From contig BSBN01000355.1 in NCBI GenBank assembly GCA_027924645.1, forward strand, positions 1,127,001-1,191,000: 64,000 bases of DNA, read 5' to 3'. Shown in pieces: positions 37,541 to 49,956 of this stretch. A program made the translations under genes and the position numbers. The notes beneath the pieces are model-generated. The model was given only the letters and a program-made list of their open reading frames with translations. It did not search any database and was not told where the DNA came from. This stretch comes from Cunninghamia lanceolata. Its lineage: Eukaryota > Streptophyta > Pinopsida > Cupressales > Cupressaceae. Numbering within the stretch: position 1 is the first letter of the stretch; each line of letters starts with the position of its first letter.

Positions 37541-38289
37541 CGTTATGCTTATATAGGGTACAAAGAAGTTAGGAATGGAGTAAAATTTTATTGTAATGCA
37601 TACTTTGCATAGTAGATGGTTGAGAACACATGTTTGTCATGGGATGAGAAGGAACTTTTCTTTAATTCTCTTTTAATTTTGTATGTATTACACTATTTTA
37701 GAATAATTTGTGGAGAAGATTTAGGGTATGTAGATCAACAAACCACTCTTCATTACAAGCATCTAATGTCTAGATGACAACAAATGCCAAAGGTATAATT
37801 ATGCATGGAAAAAGGATGAAGGAATGGGTTATATCTCTAAAACAACAATGCACAAATTAGTGGTGATGCACACATGAATTGTAGATGCATATCTTTTGAT
37901 GCACTTCTAGTTTTTTAGGCGTCACACTAATGTAATTTTGGTGGAAATTAGATCCAATTTTCATCCCCATGATTTGACTTATGTTATTTCCATGGAAGAT
38001 GTTGAGGTTGGGTGTTAGTATATCATTACTATTGTTTATGTACAAATATCACACCCTTTGAGGGTGAATCCTTTAAGAATCATTAATCTTTAGGGCCATG
38101 GAATGCACTAAAAAAGGACAACATAAAAGGAACAATAGAAGAGGTTGAAATAGAGCTAGAAGTTGAAGCAAAAATAGAAGTAGAAACATGAGTATAAATG
38201 AGGACTGAGAAAGACTAGAGGCATTGGTGGATAATATAAAGGGTAAGCATATGGTGACTTCCCTATCATTGAAAGCATGCACGAAATAT
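37541..38289. other. Unassigned sequence
   Basis: No supported feature. Plus-strand readings hint at decayed coding sequence (for example KFYCNAYFA and WDEKELFFNS) but match nothing I recognise. Confidence 0.3.
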
Positions 38290-39563
38290 AGAGTTTTAGA
38301 CACTTCCATATGGAGAGTCCATTATTGAGATAGAAGAGGAATAATCAACTTAGGCACTCAAGTTTCCTTCTATGCATGTAGCTACACAGTCAATAACTCC
38401 TATTTCCAAGGCATTAGGTAATATTGCAGATGTGTCTCAAGCCACATCACAACATCAACAATAGCTGAAGACAAATGAATATATCTTTGACAAAGAGTAA
38501 ACAAAAAAAGAGCCATGTACAAAGAAACAATGGGAATGCCTTGTACATCAACCTAGGCACTACCAATAGATGAGGGAACATCAAGGCCACAAACAAATTT
38601 GGTGAAGGCATGACACAAATTAATGGGCTATGATCCTTACTATTTTGATAATTTCTAATATCCAACTGATGGGGATACTATGCCAATCAAGACTTAGTCG
38701 GATAACACTTAGACAATATCCATTGTTCTAGAGCATATGGTTGATGGGGATGTTTGCATGCAGAAAATAAATGGTATCATGGCATTGCTGAAGAATAATT
38801 TTTGTTTTTGTCTGATAGCAAATAGGCTACACAAGAGAGTGGACAAAGGGGTAGAGTGCATGCAAAAAATCAAAGAGGATATAGTTTCAAGAAAGGGAGA
38901 AACAAAGAATAAATAAAAATAGTGAAGGATCTAGTTGCAGTGCAGGGAAAAATAAAGAGTACTTAAGAAGTGATTAAGGACCTAATGCACCACATAGAAA
39001 TAAAGGGCTAGTAGGACTTAGTGCAGGTATCCTCACTTGATGTGATAAAATAAACAAATTATATGCTAGTGCAACATATATCCAACCCTAAGGAGAGGAT
39101 GAAGAAAATGTAGGATATAATTCTTTTATCTAGGCTAGAGGTTTTGGCAAGAATATACCAAGTTGTAAGAGAAACCATATGATTTGAACCTCAACTTGAT
39201 ACTTTTGAAGCATTAGTTGAACCACTTTTGGCTTTTGAAATGGAATGCTAGGAATATGAGGCATTAACAAGAAAATAAGCAGCTTAGGAAGTAGAGAAAA
39301 AGAGTGCAACTAAAGAAGAGCATTAAAGAATTATAAAGGAGATTCAAAGGTAGAGGGAGCAAAAGATCAAATTGTTTGAAGAGAGCAATAATCCAATTGA
39401 GGCAAAGGTTACAATAGTCAAATAATTAGTAGAGAAATATGCTCAAGTACTTGCACTCACATGTGAATTGTTTGTTGCATCTACTAATTGGTTAGATTGG
39501 ATAGGCCCTAGAATAGAGCCATTGCATGATAAGCTACACACTCCAATAGGGAGTCCTATATGA
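38290..39563 (+). pseudogene. Decayed long ORF of unknown family
   Basis: The stretch 38919-39563 is one continuous 215-codon frame interrupted by 12 internal stops (5 TAA, 6 TAG, 1 TGA) and no frameshift. Each stop is one transition from a Gln, Arg or Trp codon. The reading is rich in Glu, Lys and Leu, with helical, coiled-coil-like stretches such as EVEKKSATKEEH and REQKIKLFEESNNP. It ends with a Trp-rich tail (TNWLDWIGPRIEPLHDKL). Frameshifted coding-like sequence extends upstream to about 38290. It may be an extra ORF of a retroelement or a dead host-gene copy. I do not recognise the family. Confidence 0.5.
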
Positions 39564-41245
39564 AGATATTATAGATAATGATTTCAAATGTGTTGAGGAA
39601 TGTATTACAAAACTCTTTCATCATATAATACATAAACATGGTAATAAGGAAACCATCTTAAAGTAGTTGAATGGAGTATTGCACATGTAGGTCTAAGGGT
39701 TATCACTTAACTTGGACATGCATTAAAAGGTAGTTAGCCTATAAAATGAATAATTGCAGTAGTTAGGTCTCTAAGAGGAGGATCATTTGAAAGAATTTGT
39801 TAGCAATATAGTACAAATAAGGATATGTAGGGCATCTAATCTTGCATGTTGGAATGATCTTGTTTAAAATATGGTGTTAGTAGATCCACTTGAGCTTGGT
39901 TAGATTGAATGAGTTGATTAATGTTGGGAATGTATAGTTTATTTTTACGTGGTTTGTTATTTCAAGGTTTTTAAGTTTTTTGTTCAATTAATTGTATCGT
40001 TTGTGGTGTTTTGAAGACATAGCACATATTTGTGTTAGAAAGATGTTAGTGCCCAATTGTAACCATTATATTTGTTCCATATTTAGTGCCCAACTATAGA
40101 TAGTAAGCACACAATTTTGTAAACATGCATTAGTATAGACAAGGATAATCATGCATAGATTGTATTTAGGAAAATAACATGTATTTTAGGATATATGCAA
40201 CTCACTAGTGGCTTTAAAGGAAGTTTGTTTTATATTTAAATTATGCACATGATCCTATAAATACTTTAGGTAGTGCTAGGGGACAAGCACCGATATACCC
40301 CTAATATTGCATTGATAGATATACATAGATGCTGGAATGATGTATATTGATACTAGTACTATTATATTGAATATTGATTTAGTTAATGTGTTTTTATGTG
40401 ATTTCTTAGTATGCATGGATATGATTTGTCACAGGTAGCACATGGATCAAACTAGAGGGTGAAGGACACATAAAACTTCAGGTGAGACATAAAGATATGC
40501 CGATATGTTTGTAGTCTTAAGTGCTTAGCCATTGATCTTTGCACACAATTAGAAGATGGAATATGTAATCCTTTAAACATTATTATTCAACTAGAGTAAT
40601 ATCAAAAATCTTTTCCTCACATAAGTACATTAAGATCAATCAGTTGCATAACTAGAAAGATAAGGAGTATCACAACAATTTAATTCAACTTAAGCTAGGG
40701 CTAGACCATGAATTTTCACACATCTCATGGTTTGGTGCACTTCCAAACCACAACTTTTAGTTTCGAGATTGTGGGATTTTAGCAATAACCACAGTCTGAT
40801 TATGGTTTACATGGAAATTTACAATCTTACCAACTTATAGACCATAGGTTTTATAGAATTCAATGTTTTACAATACTTCTAGACTATGGGTTTTCCTAGA
40901 AAACTCACACTCAAATTTAACTCAAATTTATATTTTTTCCAAGTTTTAGTATATTTTCACAAAGTGCAAAATCTCCCATAGACTAGTTTAGGTTAATTTA
41001 TTTATAGTTTTAGCAACCCATTATATGTTTCTATTTTACTTCACAAGCACAAGGCAATTCAAATCCTTAATCTTTCACAATTACATGCCCCTCCAATCAC
41101 TAAGGGAGTCTAACCTCCATCTTTCTTCAAATAAGAAAGTAACCAATCTACATCTTGAATTATATATTCCTAAGGTACAAAAATGGAAGATCAAAAATCA
41201 AAAAAGAAAGATGGAACATTAAAACCCTTCACATTCCATGCTCTA
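39564..41245. other. Unassigned AT-rich sequence
   Basis: No genes or clear repeat termini seen on either strand. Confidence 0.35.
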
Positions 41246-41259
41246 TCTACATAGTGATG

Positions 41260-41350
41260 AATTTGCTTCTTTTGCGAGGAGGCGATTTTGAAAATATCAT
41301 AGTTAGAATGAATTCGCCACTTTTGCGAGGAGGCAAATTTACAATCACTG
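41260..41350. repeat. Short tandem duplication, 2 x about 49 bp
   Basis: CTTTTGCGAGGAGGC occurs at about 41268 and again at about 41317. Both copies are preceded by GAATTYGC and followed by RATTT. Confidence 0.65.
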
Positions 41351-41399
41351 TAGTTGAGATGATTTCTTCACTCGTAGAATTTGATGATTTCATCATTCT

Positions 41400-42600
41400 T
41401 GGTTTTTTGCTAAGTTTAGACACTTGCACCCTTGCTTCAAGGTATCCTTGAGATGCTCTAAATCTTTGTAAACATACCTGTCACAAAAGTATAACTTTCT
41501 AATTATGCCTCCAAGGCTTCTAAGCATCTTTTCAACTAAAAGTGGTAACTTAGACTGCATGGTTGAGCTTAGGGACACAACAAATGTGGGAACTTCTTCC
41601 CCACATCATCCTTGGCATAGCATTTTTCTTTACTCAACAATAATCTTTTCAACCCCATCAACCATGTTTTATGCTTGTCTCTTCTCATTATTCTCATCTT
41701 CCTTTATAGAACAACATCATCCTCTGACTCCTCTTGTCCACTAGGAACCAAATCATCCATGGAAGACAACACCAAGTCTTCTTCTTTATCAAACATTGAA
41801 GCTTAAAACAAATAAAATTTATCCACATTAGTTACTGAATACATATTTGTAAAGGGAAGTAGCTCAAATTGGAAAGTATTCTCTCCCACTTTCTCAACAA
41901 TCTGAAAAGACCATACCTAATAGCTTTCAACTTTCTAACTAGTCCTTGGAGTCTCTCCTTGCTCAAACACACCCACACTTTGTTGCCAACTTGAAACTTG
42001 TGTTTAACCCTATGTTGGTCATGATGATGTTTGTAGTTGGCATGTGATTCCTTGAGCTTTTCTTTCCACATCGAGGTGGATTCTTTGAAACTTGTCAATG
42101 AAGTGTTCTGCCTTACAAACCTATAGATCCTCTTTTTCTAGCCCTTCTCTTGACTATTCGATATAAACATAAAAATGACTAGGTGGTAAATACCCAAAAC
42201 ACACCTCAAAAGGCAACAACTTAGTGGATGATTGGACTCCCCTGTTATAAGAATGCTGTATATATTCCAAATTTTTATCCCAACTCTTTAAGAACCTTTG
42301 GTTATACTCTCTCAATTGTTGCATTGAAGTCATGTTCCAAACTTCTGTTTGTCCATCTGTTTGAGGATGGAACACTATGGAATGCTTCAACTGATTGTAC
42401 ATTTTTACCCACAATGTTCATCAAAATTACTTCAAAAAAGCAAGAATTCCTATATGATATAATACTCTTAAAGTCCAAAGTAAACCCAAACATAATTAAA
42501 GAACAATTCAACTACGTCACTCCCCTTAAAGAAGTTCCTCCATACGATCAACACACATCTTAGTAAAAAAGACCACCACAAATATATAGTGGTACCATTA
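41400..42600 (-). pseudogene. Gypsy integrase remnant upstream of the host gene
   Basis: The minus-strand frame 42414-42154 reads FHPQTDGQTEVWN, then REYNQRFLKSWDKNLEYIQH and SSTKLLPFEVCFGYLPP. This is the end of a Ty3/Gypsy integrase core; the Glu in DGQTE is catalytic. The preceding catalytic Asp region (SDRD in the family) reads SYRN near 42470, so it is lost. The frame 42098-41832 continues with the C-terminal domain (HDQHRVKHKFQVGNKVWV..SKERLQGL). An acidic C-terminal tail follows towards 41700. Protease and RT are absent. Confidence 0.85.
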
Positions 42601-42820
42601 CTTGGAAATAAGAGACCCTCTCCCCCATGGTCTAGTAGACATCACTAGTGGTTGATTCAAACCAAAGTTTTCGATTGCTTGGCTCACTCATGGTTATATA
42701 AGTTGCAACTCCTAATAAATTTTGACTCGTCTACTTGCATGTAGGGCCAATAGACACCATGTAAAAATACCGAACGATCTTAACAAGGGCGAACTAGCAA
42801 GGAAAACAAGCATCTTTCGC

Positions 42821-43105
42821 TCTCTCTCATATGCCCCCCCCCCCCCCAAAAAAAAAATTCAGTTCGTGTCAAATTTGATTTTAAGTTTGCTCAAAATTTA
42901 GATCCTATCATAGCTAGATGGACACCCAATAAGAATCAATGACATTTTCCATTCGTCCATAGCCTATTGTGGCTCTCTCTCATACGCCCAAAAAAATAAT
43001 CAGTCTTCGTATCAAATTTGATTTTAAGTTTGCCCAATATTTAGATCTATCATAGCTGGATGAACACCCTATACGAATCAATGGCATTTTCCATTCGTCC
43101 ATTGA
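42821..43105. repeat. Promoter-proximal tandem duplication, offset 153 bp
   Basis: The block starting TCTCTCTCATAYGCCC at 42821 recurs at 42974. Both copies contain CAAATTTGATTTTAAGTTTG and end CATTTTCCATTCGTCCAT. It lies 0.5-0.8 kb upstream of the host start codon. Confidence 0.85.
42834..42857. repeat. C14-A10 homopolymer run
   Basis: Fourteen C followed directly by ten A, at the start of the first duplicated unit. The second unit has only CCCAAAAAAA, so the run expanded in one copy. Its length may be inaccurate in sequencing. Confidence 0.9.
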
Positions 43106-43519
43106 AGATGCCACATAAGGCTAAGATAAGTTTTCCTTAATAATTTTCATATGGGAAGAGGGAGGTGATCTTTCCGTGATTGGAATATACGAGACCGAAT
43201 ATGTGGACGGCCTTCTTAGCCGGACGAATCAGGAATAGGATATACACAAAGCGGAAGGGAACACGGGCTTGTCTCATATGCATATTTCATCAAGATCAAG
43301 TCACCACTTTGGAGCATTGTATTGGTTTACGCGGTTTACATGAGATTTTCCGGTAGTCTCGAGAGTTCTAAGTTGCCAAATGTCATCGTGGGGAGAAAGA
43401 TGCCACAAAATGCAATAACACGTTGTTACATTCAAAGGGCCAATTCTTTTTAGCAGTTTTTCATCTGGTCTAGTAAACAATGTCGGTCCTTTTGCACCTC
43501 AATTTCCTGCCTCCACCCC

Positions 43520-43528
43520 TTTATAAGG
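43520..43528 (+). promoter_or_regulatory. Putative TATA box of the DUF2358 gene
   Basis: TTTATAAGG lies 109-117 bp upstream of the start codon, allowing a 5' leader of about 80 nt at the usual TATA-to-start spacing. No retroelement was seen between the 153-bp duplication and this site. Confidence 0.5.
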
Positions 43529-43636
43529 TATAGCCGGGAGTTATATCTTTTATTAAATTTGTTCAGTTTTCTGTGTAGGGTTCTAATTAATATTGTTTTT
43601 ACAGTTGTTGCTTGAGCAGCATGTGAATTAAGCACA

Positions 43637-44031
43637 ATGGCCTGTTGCTACCCAACAATGGAGCTTACTGCTCCACCTTCTAGAATAACACATACCCACT
43701 TGCTTTCAAGGCCTCGTTTTCATCATGTCAAGTTATTCACTTGTCAGTTGAAAACGATAAAGAATAACAGCAGGGGAATTGTAAGGGCTGTGTGTGAAAC
43801 TAAAACAGATAGAGGAGAGAGAACAAATGATTCATGTTTCTACTTGGTTGACACCGAGAAGGAACTTCCTGCTAATGAATGGATTGTAAGGAGGTTCTCT
43901 GCTTCCCTGCAGTCAAAACCTCCTCCTAAGGAAAATGAAGAATTCTATATCAATACAGGATATGCCATTAGAGCTCTCAGAGAACAACTCCCCTCTATCT
44001 TCTACAAAGAACTCACATTTGATATCTACAG
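43637..44031 (+). CDS. DUF2358 family protein, chloroplast-targeted, exon 1
   Basis: Exon 1 encodes residues 1-131 plus two bases of codon 132. ATG 43637 is the first start of the frame. Residues 1 to about 55 are rich in Ser, Thr, His and Arg with few acidic residues, as in a chloroplast transit peptide. The conserved part begins about residue 60 (CFYLVDTEKELPANEWIVRR) and leads into YAIRALREQLPSIFYKELTF, typical of the plant and cyanobacterial DUF2358 family. The exon ends ..TACAG|GTATGA, a good donor in phase 2. Joined to exon 2 the CDS is 903 bp, in frame, 300 residues. Biochemical function is unknown. Family assignment comes from remembered motif similarity, not a search. Confidence 0.88.
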
Positions 44032-46499
44032 GTATGACTGCAAGCCCTAAAGTTTACTTACTTTTCTTTTAGCTTAAGTTTACACAAACCCAACTTATGA
44101 ATTGGAGATCAAGTTAGGACAGGGCATGCATAATTTAGTTATATTTTTCAAAATTCTGTACCAATTTCACATACTGAGCTTCATGTTTTCAATTTTTTAT
44201 ATTAATTATTTAGATTGATAGGATTGCTAACTATTCATGTGCACGACGAAGTAATCCTGTTAAGGTTTTCCGGAATGTCAGGAATATTTCAGACCAATAG
44301 TTCACAGGCTTATGCTCAAATAGCTTAAATTTACCCAACATATGTCCATGTGACAGCATAATTATATTCCTTTTGGAACTTCCCAAAATCAAAACACGAT
44401 AGACAATGTATATGATACAATGCTGGATAAGTTTGTTGAAATTTGATGATATCAATGACAAATATTTTTTTGTTTCTTAGAGGGTTCCAAGACATGAATC
44501 TGATGGGATGTTATGCAGAACAAGATATTTGGAAAAACTGTGTTGGATTTTACGTGAACCTGTGCTGGTCTACAGGGTTAAATTGTTAATTGTTGATGTA
44601 AGCATGGTCCTAGTACTTTGATAGCATTATTAATCATACCTGCAGGCAGACTACTGACGATGGTAGGCTACTTTTGGCTTATCAAAGGTTGTTGGTGGAT
44701 TGTAATCTGATGTTTCTTGCATAATTGCCTATCTCCACCGACCCAACCCAACCCAATCAATAGGTGACCGACCACATAGGAATCTTCTTGCTATCTCAAA
44801 TGCAAAAGGAGACAAGTTATGAGGGAGGAATGCGAATAAAACGGATCATAAGACTTAGAGAGAGGTATGGTTTGGAGTCCGAAGTGTCATGCAAAGAGAA
44901 TGTGAAGACTAAGCTTTGGGTAAGTGTAGTGTCCGTACTGCCCTTGAAAGTTCCCTTTGGGCCTAAGTTGGTACTTACACCTTCTTAAGGAAAAGATCTT
45001 TTTTAAAACCTCCTTTACTAAGAATGGTTATTTTGATCATGTCATATAATGAAGAACTGTCTGGGTTTTGTTAGTATACCACGGGGACATGAAGTTATGA
45101 ACCCTACCCTCTGGGGCTGGTCTGAATATTTCAGATGTTTCAGGGACACGTAGGGGATGTACCCCCCACATCTCCCCTTTTTTGACTTTTTTTTCTCACA
45201 TCTTGGGGATATTTCAGGTTTTTTTCGGCATCCTTAGATTCTTTCCTGTTTTAGAGGCATACTTGGGGATGTCTAGATATCCACTAGGCATTGAGAGACA
45301 TCCTCCATGTCATCTGCTATTTAATTTAATTTTTTTGGGTTAAAAGATAAAAATAAAAATTAAAATATAAATAAAAATGGGCCAATTTCTAACATTTATT
45401 ATCATTACCATTGATACGAACAATTTCACATTTATATTTCCATGTTTCATTCAATTTTCAATTTTCAATTGTCAATGTTGAATGTTCATTCAATGTCATA
45501 GATGTTATTGCAATTTGAAATTCAACTGATTAGAATTTTTAACAATGTTTAGAAGTTTAATTATTACATTGAAAAGTTTAAATATATGTAGAATTTTCCA
45601 CCCCTTGCCATCCCTCCACTGTCCCAAAAATCTGTTCCCATGTACTTCAAAACCCTCGTCCTGGAAACTTGAAGAAACACTGTTTTTTAAGGATGTTAGT
45701 GTTGCTTCCTTTGCTGTCCCTATGTTTTAGATCCTTGTCTCCAAATCTTAGAATTCAATCATAGAAGATTATATTTTTGTCATATTCTTAGTTGAGATTT
45801 CAGATATTCAGATTCCAAATTTTCAATCTGAGTTTTAGGGTTTTAGTTCCAAATTTCCAATAGTAGATTCTATGCCTAGATTACAAAATTATAGTCCACC
45901 AATCAGATTTCAATCTGGAAATCCAGAATTCAGTTGTATACGATTTCATTAGTTGGTATGAATATTTGATGCGACATACCCACTTGGACTGGTACATCTT
46001 ATTCAATATAGTCTCATGGGATTAGTGAACTTTATTAAATGGTTTACATAGTAGCATGGGTTTAGTGTACTTTATTAAATGGTTTACATATTCACATGGG
46101 CTTATTGTATATTCTTAAATGTTCTACATATCTCTATGTACATTATTTATTCTCTTAGCAGCTTCCTTCCTCTAGGAGCTTCCTTTTCTCATATACTCTT
46201 AGAATCTTCCTTTTGTGTAGAAGCTTCTTTGTATATCATGGTACACTATTAATGCCTAATAGGCTAATACAATAGAGTGTGCAGCATACGTATGCTTGTA
46301 GCTAATTCCTTTTTGTTCTCTCTGCTTGTTGTTGCGCTCATTGCCAATATTTGTCATAATAATTACAAAGATATAATGATAGCAAGAGAAGCAAATAATT
46401 GAGATCTTGTAATAGCAATATGGAGGACAAATGAACAGGTTTATGTTGCAAGGCAACCTCCCTGTACAATAGGTTGATATCTATATCTTCTATCACATA

Positions 46500-48290
46500 C
46501 ATCTAGTGATGGTGAGAGAAAAGAATAACTCTAGTGTCATTTCAAGAGTGAAACCTCCTTATACATCAGTTAAATATCATGATACAAAAATGATTATCAA
46601 ATGACAATATTGTGATATCCACTACAATTTTTTTATAAATACTTACCATACCTCTACAAAATGTTATAAATATCTCATCACACTGAAACTGCTGCATCTT
46701 TTATTAACAAAAATAAACTGGATTACATGAGTAGATAATAATATGCAACCACAAAATAACCTGCAACAATTCTCCAAATCTGACCCTGTGTTTTCTGTAT
46801 ACCACTGCTTCAGTCTACTAAACAACTCGCCAAAAAAAAGGAGGTGAATATCTTCAGCACAGATGCAGTCCCTGGATGAGACTGTCACAGGAAACCAAAG
46901 GGGTTTCATCCTCTAGTTTCCAGATTCAAGGGATTTCATCTTCAAATCACAATTGAACTCTATACCAGAAATATTCCAGAAAAAAGAAGATTCTAATGGC
47001 TAAATGCCACAATTTATAGCACAAAGTAGGGCCCAAATCTCTGTGCCTCCATAAGCTGACTGCACTCCCAGAATAGCAAATGCTATTCAAGTCAATATCT
47101 AACCACAAACTAAGCACCCCGCTTTGTCAACATAATGTCCCCTTAAAAGTCAATTTGTAACTCCCCATAATGCTCCATCAGAAACTGACATAATTAAATG
47201 GATAGTGCCATAACCACCTCGTTATGGAAAACCACATCCATATCCAGAGATGCTAAGAATTAAGTATTATTTTATTTCTTATTGCCAAATTTCCCACATC
47301 TTGACCCCCATAATAAATTTATTTCTCCATCCCACCGTGAAAATAAAGGAATGGACTCATGGGTCCACACATGACAAATTAATGAAAAGGGGACATTACA
47401 AATATGAATCCCTATATATAGCCTTCCATTTAGGAAAACAAGGGTAGAGTAACCCATAGTTTCCAGTGTCAACTTGATTCAAACTCAATTAATTGTGTGC
47501 TGTAGCTGACTGTAACTAAGCTAGGGTTATGCACTGCACATGTTGGCTGCTTGATAATCAAATTCCATATAATGAAGATATCAGCATGAGTAAAGTTGGG
47601 GGTGTAACATGTCCTTTGAAAAAGGTTTTCCCTTAGTTCTTGAGAGTTGTGGATGTTATATGATCTTTATATCTTCCTAGGTGGGATCTTCCAGCGGCAT
47701 ATGTTTTCATTTGAGGAGGAACTCTAACATGTTCTAGAGCTATTGAACACATCTATCTAACAACTTCGGATTGAGATTCAACTTCCCTTCCTCACCCAGT
47801 TTAAGAAGCTCCATCTGAAGGAAACAAACATGGAAAAAGTTGTGGGTACATGAAGAGGCTGACAATTCCAACTTGAAATCCACGTTATAACTATTGTAAG
47901 GAATCTTGTAGGGACCATAAAATTTGGGGGGAAATATTGCTTTTCCTATTGCTCGAGGTATGATTTTTAGAAGGTTGGAACTTGAAATCCATGTTACCAC
48001 TTTTGTGAAGAATCTTTTAGGGAACATAAAAGTTGGGGGGAAATATTACTTTTCCATTGCTTGAGGTATGGTTTTTAGAAGGTTGGAGCTGGAGGAAAAT
48101 TCATTGTCTACTGAGACATGGCGATCACCCTAGTGCTAGTTGACCTGTCATTTCATTCTTTGATTCTATGCTGTTTGTGTGTTCTCCTTGTGAATCTTGA
48201 GGATGTTTAGAGTCTCTTTTATAGGAGTCTAATCTGCTTGGACCTTAGAAGAAACCTGCAACTAAAAAATGACATTAGAGGATGGTCTCT
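46500..48290 (-). mobile_element. Gypsy-M copy 1: integrase C-end and 3' LTR fragment
   Basis: The minus-strand frame 48027-47740 reads FPPKFYGPYKI, FKLELSASSCTHNFFHVCF and LLKLGEEGKLNLNP, the C-terminal part of a Ty3/Gypsy integrase. Downstream on the minus strand an LTR starts TGTAATGTCCCC at 47400. The LTR holds a TATA-like CTATAAATTG near 47020 and an AATAAAAGA polyadenylation-type signal near 46700. The segment 46917-48290 is repeated at 50543-53600. Upstream pol domains are missing. Confidence 0.75.
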
Positions 48291-48495
48291 ATTGGGTTCC
48301 AAAAACGTAGGTCCAGAACCCTAGAGTGTTTCCTAACCTCCAAGCCAGGGATGTCATCAAGGAGATAGAAAAGAGACTCATCAACAGGTTAAGGATGATC
48401 AAGGCGCAACTGTTAGGAGTGGGTAATCTCCTCTTCTCTTCAAGCTCAGCTAAACTCAGGAGGGTGTTCCTAGAGGTATCCCTCAACAGGGATTG

Positions 48496-49951
48496 TGTAA
48501 TGTCCCCAATTGGAACGATACTAATTTTACCCTAAAAATTCAAATCCCACAAGTTTAGGGTGAGGGTTTCTAATTCCTGGAACAAAATGGTTTGATAGGG
48601 TGCCCAAGAAACCCTCTACCCTAGGCCCAAGAGCGGGTGCTTCACCCCTCTTGGCCCCATGTGGCCTCTTGCCATCCATATGGCATGGCGTGCCTAGTGA
48701 GGCGTCCTATCACCGTTCCCCTTATCAAAACCATTCTGAATCCTCTTATGATTCAATTAATTTCCATGATGGAAGGTTAGGGGTGCAGCTACAACAGGGT
48801 GTCTCGGAAATCATTCCTTCTAAGCCCAAGGGCAACGTCTCATACTCCCTTGGCCCACATGTGGCAGGCCTCTGCCATCCACCATGGGGTGGCGTACTTA
48901 GAAGATGATCCCAACGCTATTTCCCCTCCTCGTAGGTCCTCAATTCCATCATAGAAATCATGACATTCATACAAGAATCCACATTAATGCATAATAACTA
49001 ATCATACTCATAGTTGCAAACAATCATATCAGATGTGTTGGGAATATAATCTATATTTCATAGCAAATTGCACAATGCTTATGTTACTAATGATAACCTT
49101 TCAATTATATGCATTTGTCATTATTTATCATATGGCCTTTATCACAAGAAACATAAGGTTAGATACATCATACCAAGTATATAATTCTTGCCTTTGTATC
49201 TTTGGAGATCTAAGGATTTGTTTTCCTTTAGTGTTGATTATATTCTTCCCATACTCTTCTTCCAATCTCCGAATTGTATATCTTATTCCTTTTTATTGTC
49301 ATAATCATGCAAATCTGAATATTAATGCATATATTATTTGTTCATTTCTCAATCTCAATGATGCTGTCCCTTTACTATTATTTGCCTTTGTTTGATCGCT
49401 GATTACTGCAGATCCCAACTCAGAAATTCTGATCTGTTTTTCCTGTCTTCCATGCCTTTCCTATTGCCCAGTGGTATCCTCTTATACCCCCGATCTCATT
49501 CAAGGGTTGCAACTTTTAATAGTTGCTGTCCCAAAAAGGGACGTGGCTTTTGGGATATGGATCACTTCTTTATAAGAATTAATATCCTCTTATTTAATAA
49601 AACTTTTGTCTTATTCATGTCAGTCCATTCACCGCTGACTTAGGAGATGTGTCTTTATTATATTAAAGATTTATATTTATATTAATTAATTTATAATATT
49701 TTATTTCTATTTATATAATATGATAACATATTATAATAACATTTAAATCACTTATATTTATATTAGTAATCATATTTGTTACATATATTAAATAACATAA
49801 TTTAAATAAATATATCATATATATTTAATTATATTAGAATATATAATAATATTATTTATTATATTTTAATAATATTATTATTAAATATTATCCATATATC
49901 AGGATGTTTAAATCTTTAATTTAAACAATGCCTTAATATGGGGACATGACA
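48496..49951. mobile_element. Solo LTR S2
   Basis: 1456 bp, starts TGTAATGTCCCC and ends GGGGACATGACA. A perfect 5-bp duplication GATTG (48491-48495 and 49952-49956) flanks it. It is homologous to S1 (31994-33832) from end to end, including ATACTAATTTTACCCTAAA near the start and TTTAAACAATGCCTYAATAT near the finish. It contains two related copies of an internal block beginning GGGTG at 48598 and 48797. No internal element region is present. Confidence 0.92.
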
Positions 49952-49956
49952 GATTG

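Noticed and set aside
44764..44988. 74-codon frame within the intron as a possible extra exon
   Set aside because: Exons 1 and 2 already join inside one conserved block, so no residues are missing, and the frame has no family similarity.
49033..49643. Open frames of 120 and 83 codons
   Set aside because: They lie inside solo LTR S2, the homologous S1 does not keep them, and their composition is hydrophobic AT-rich noise.
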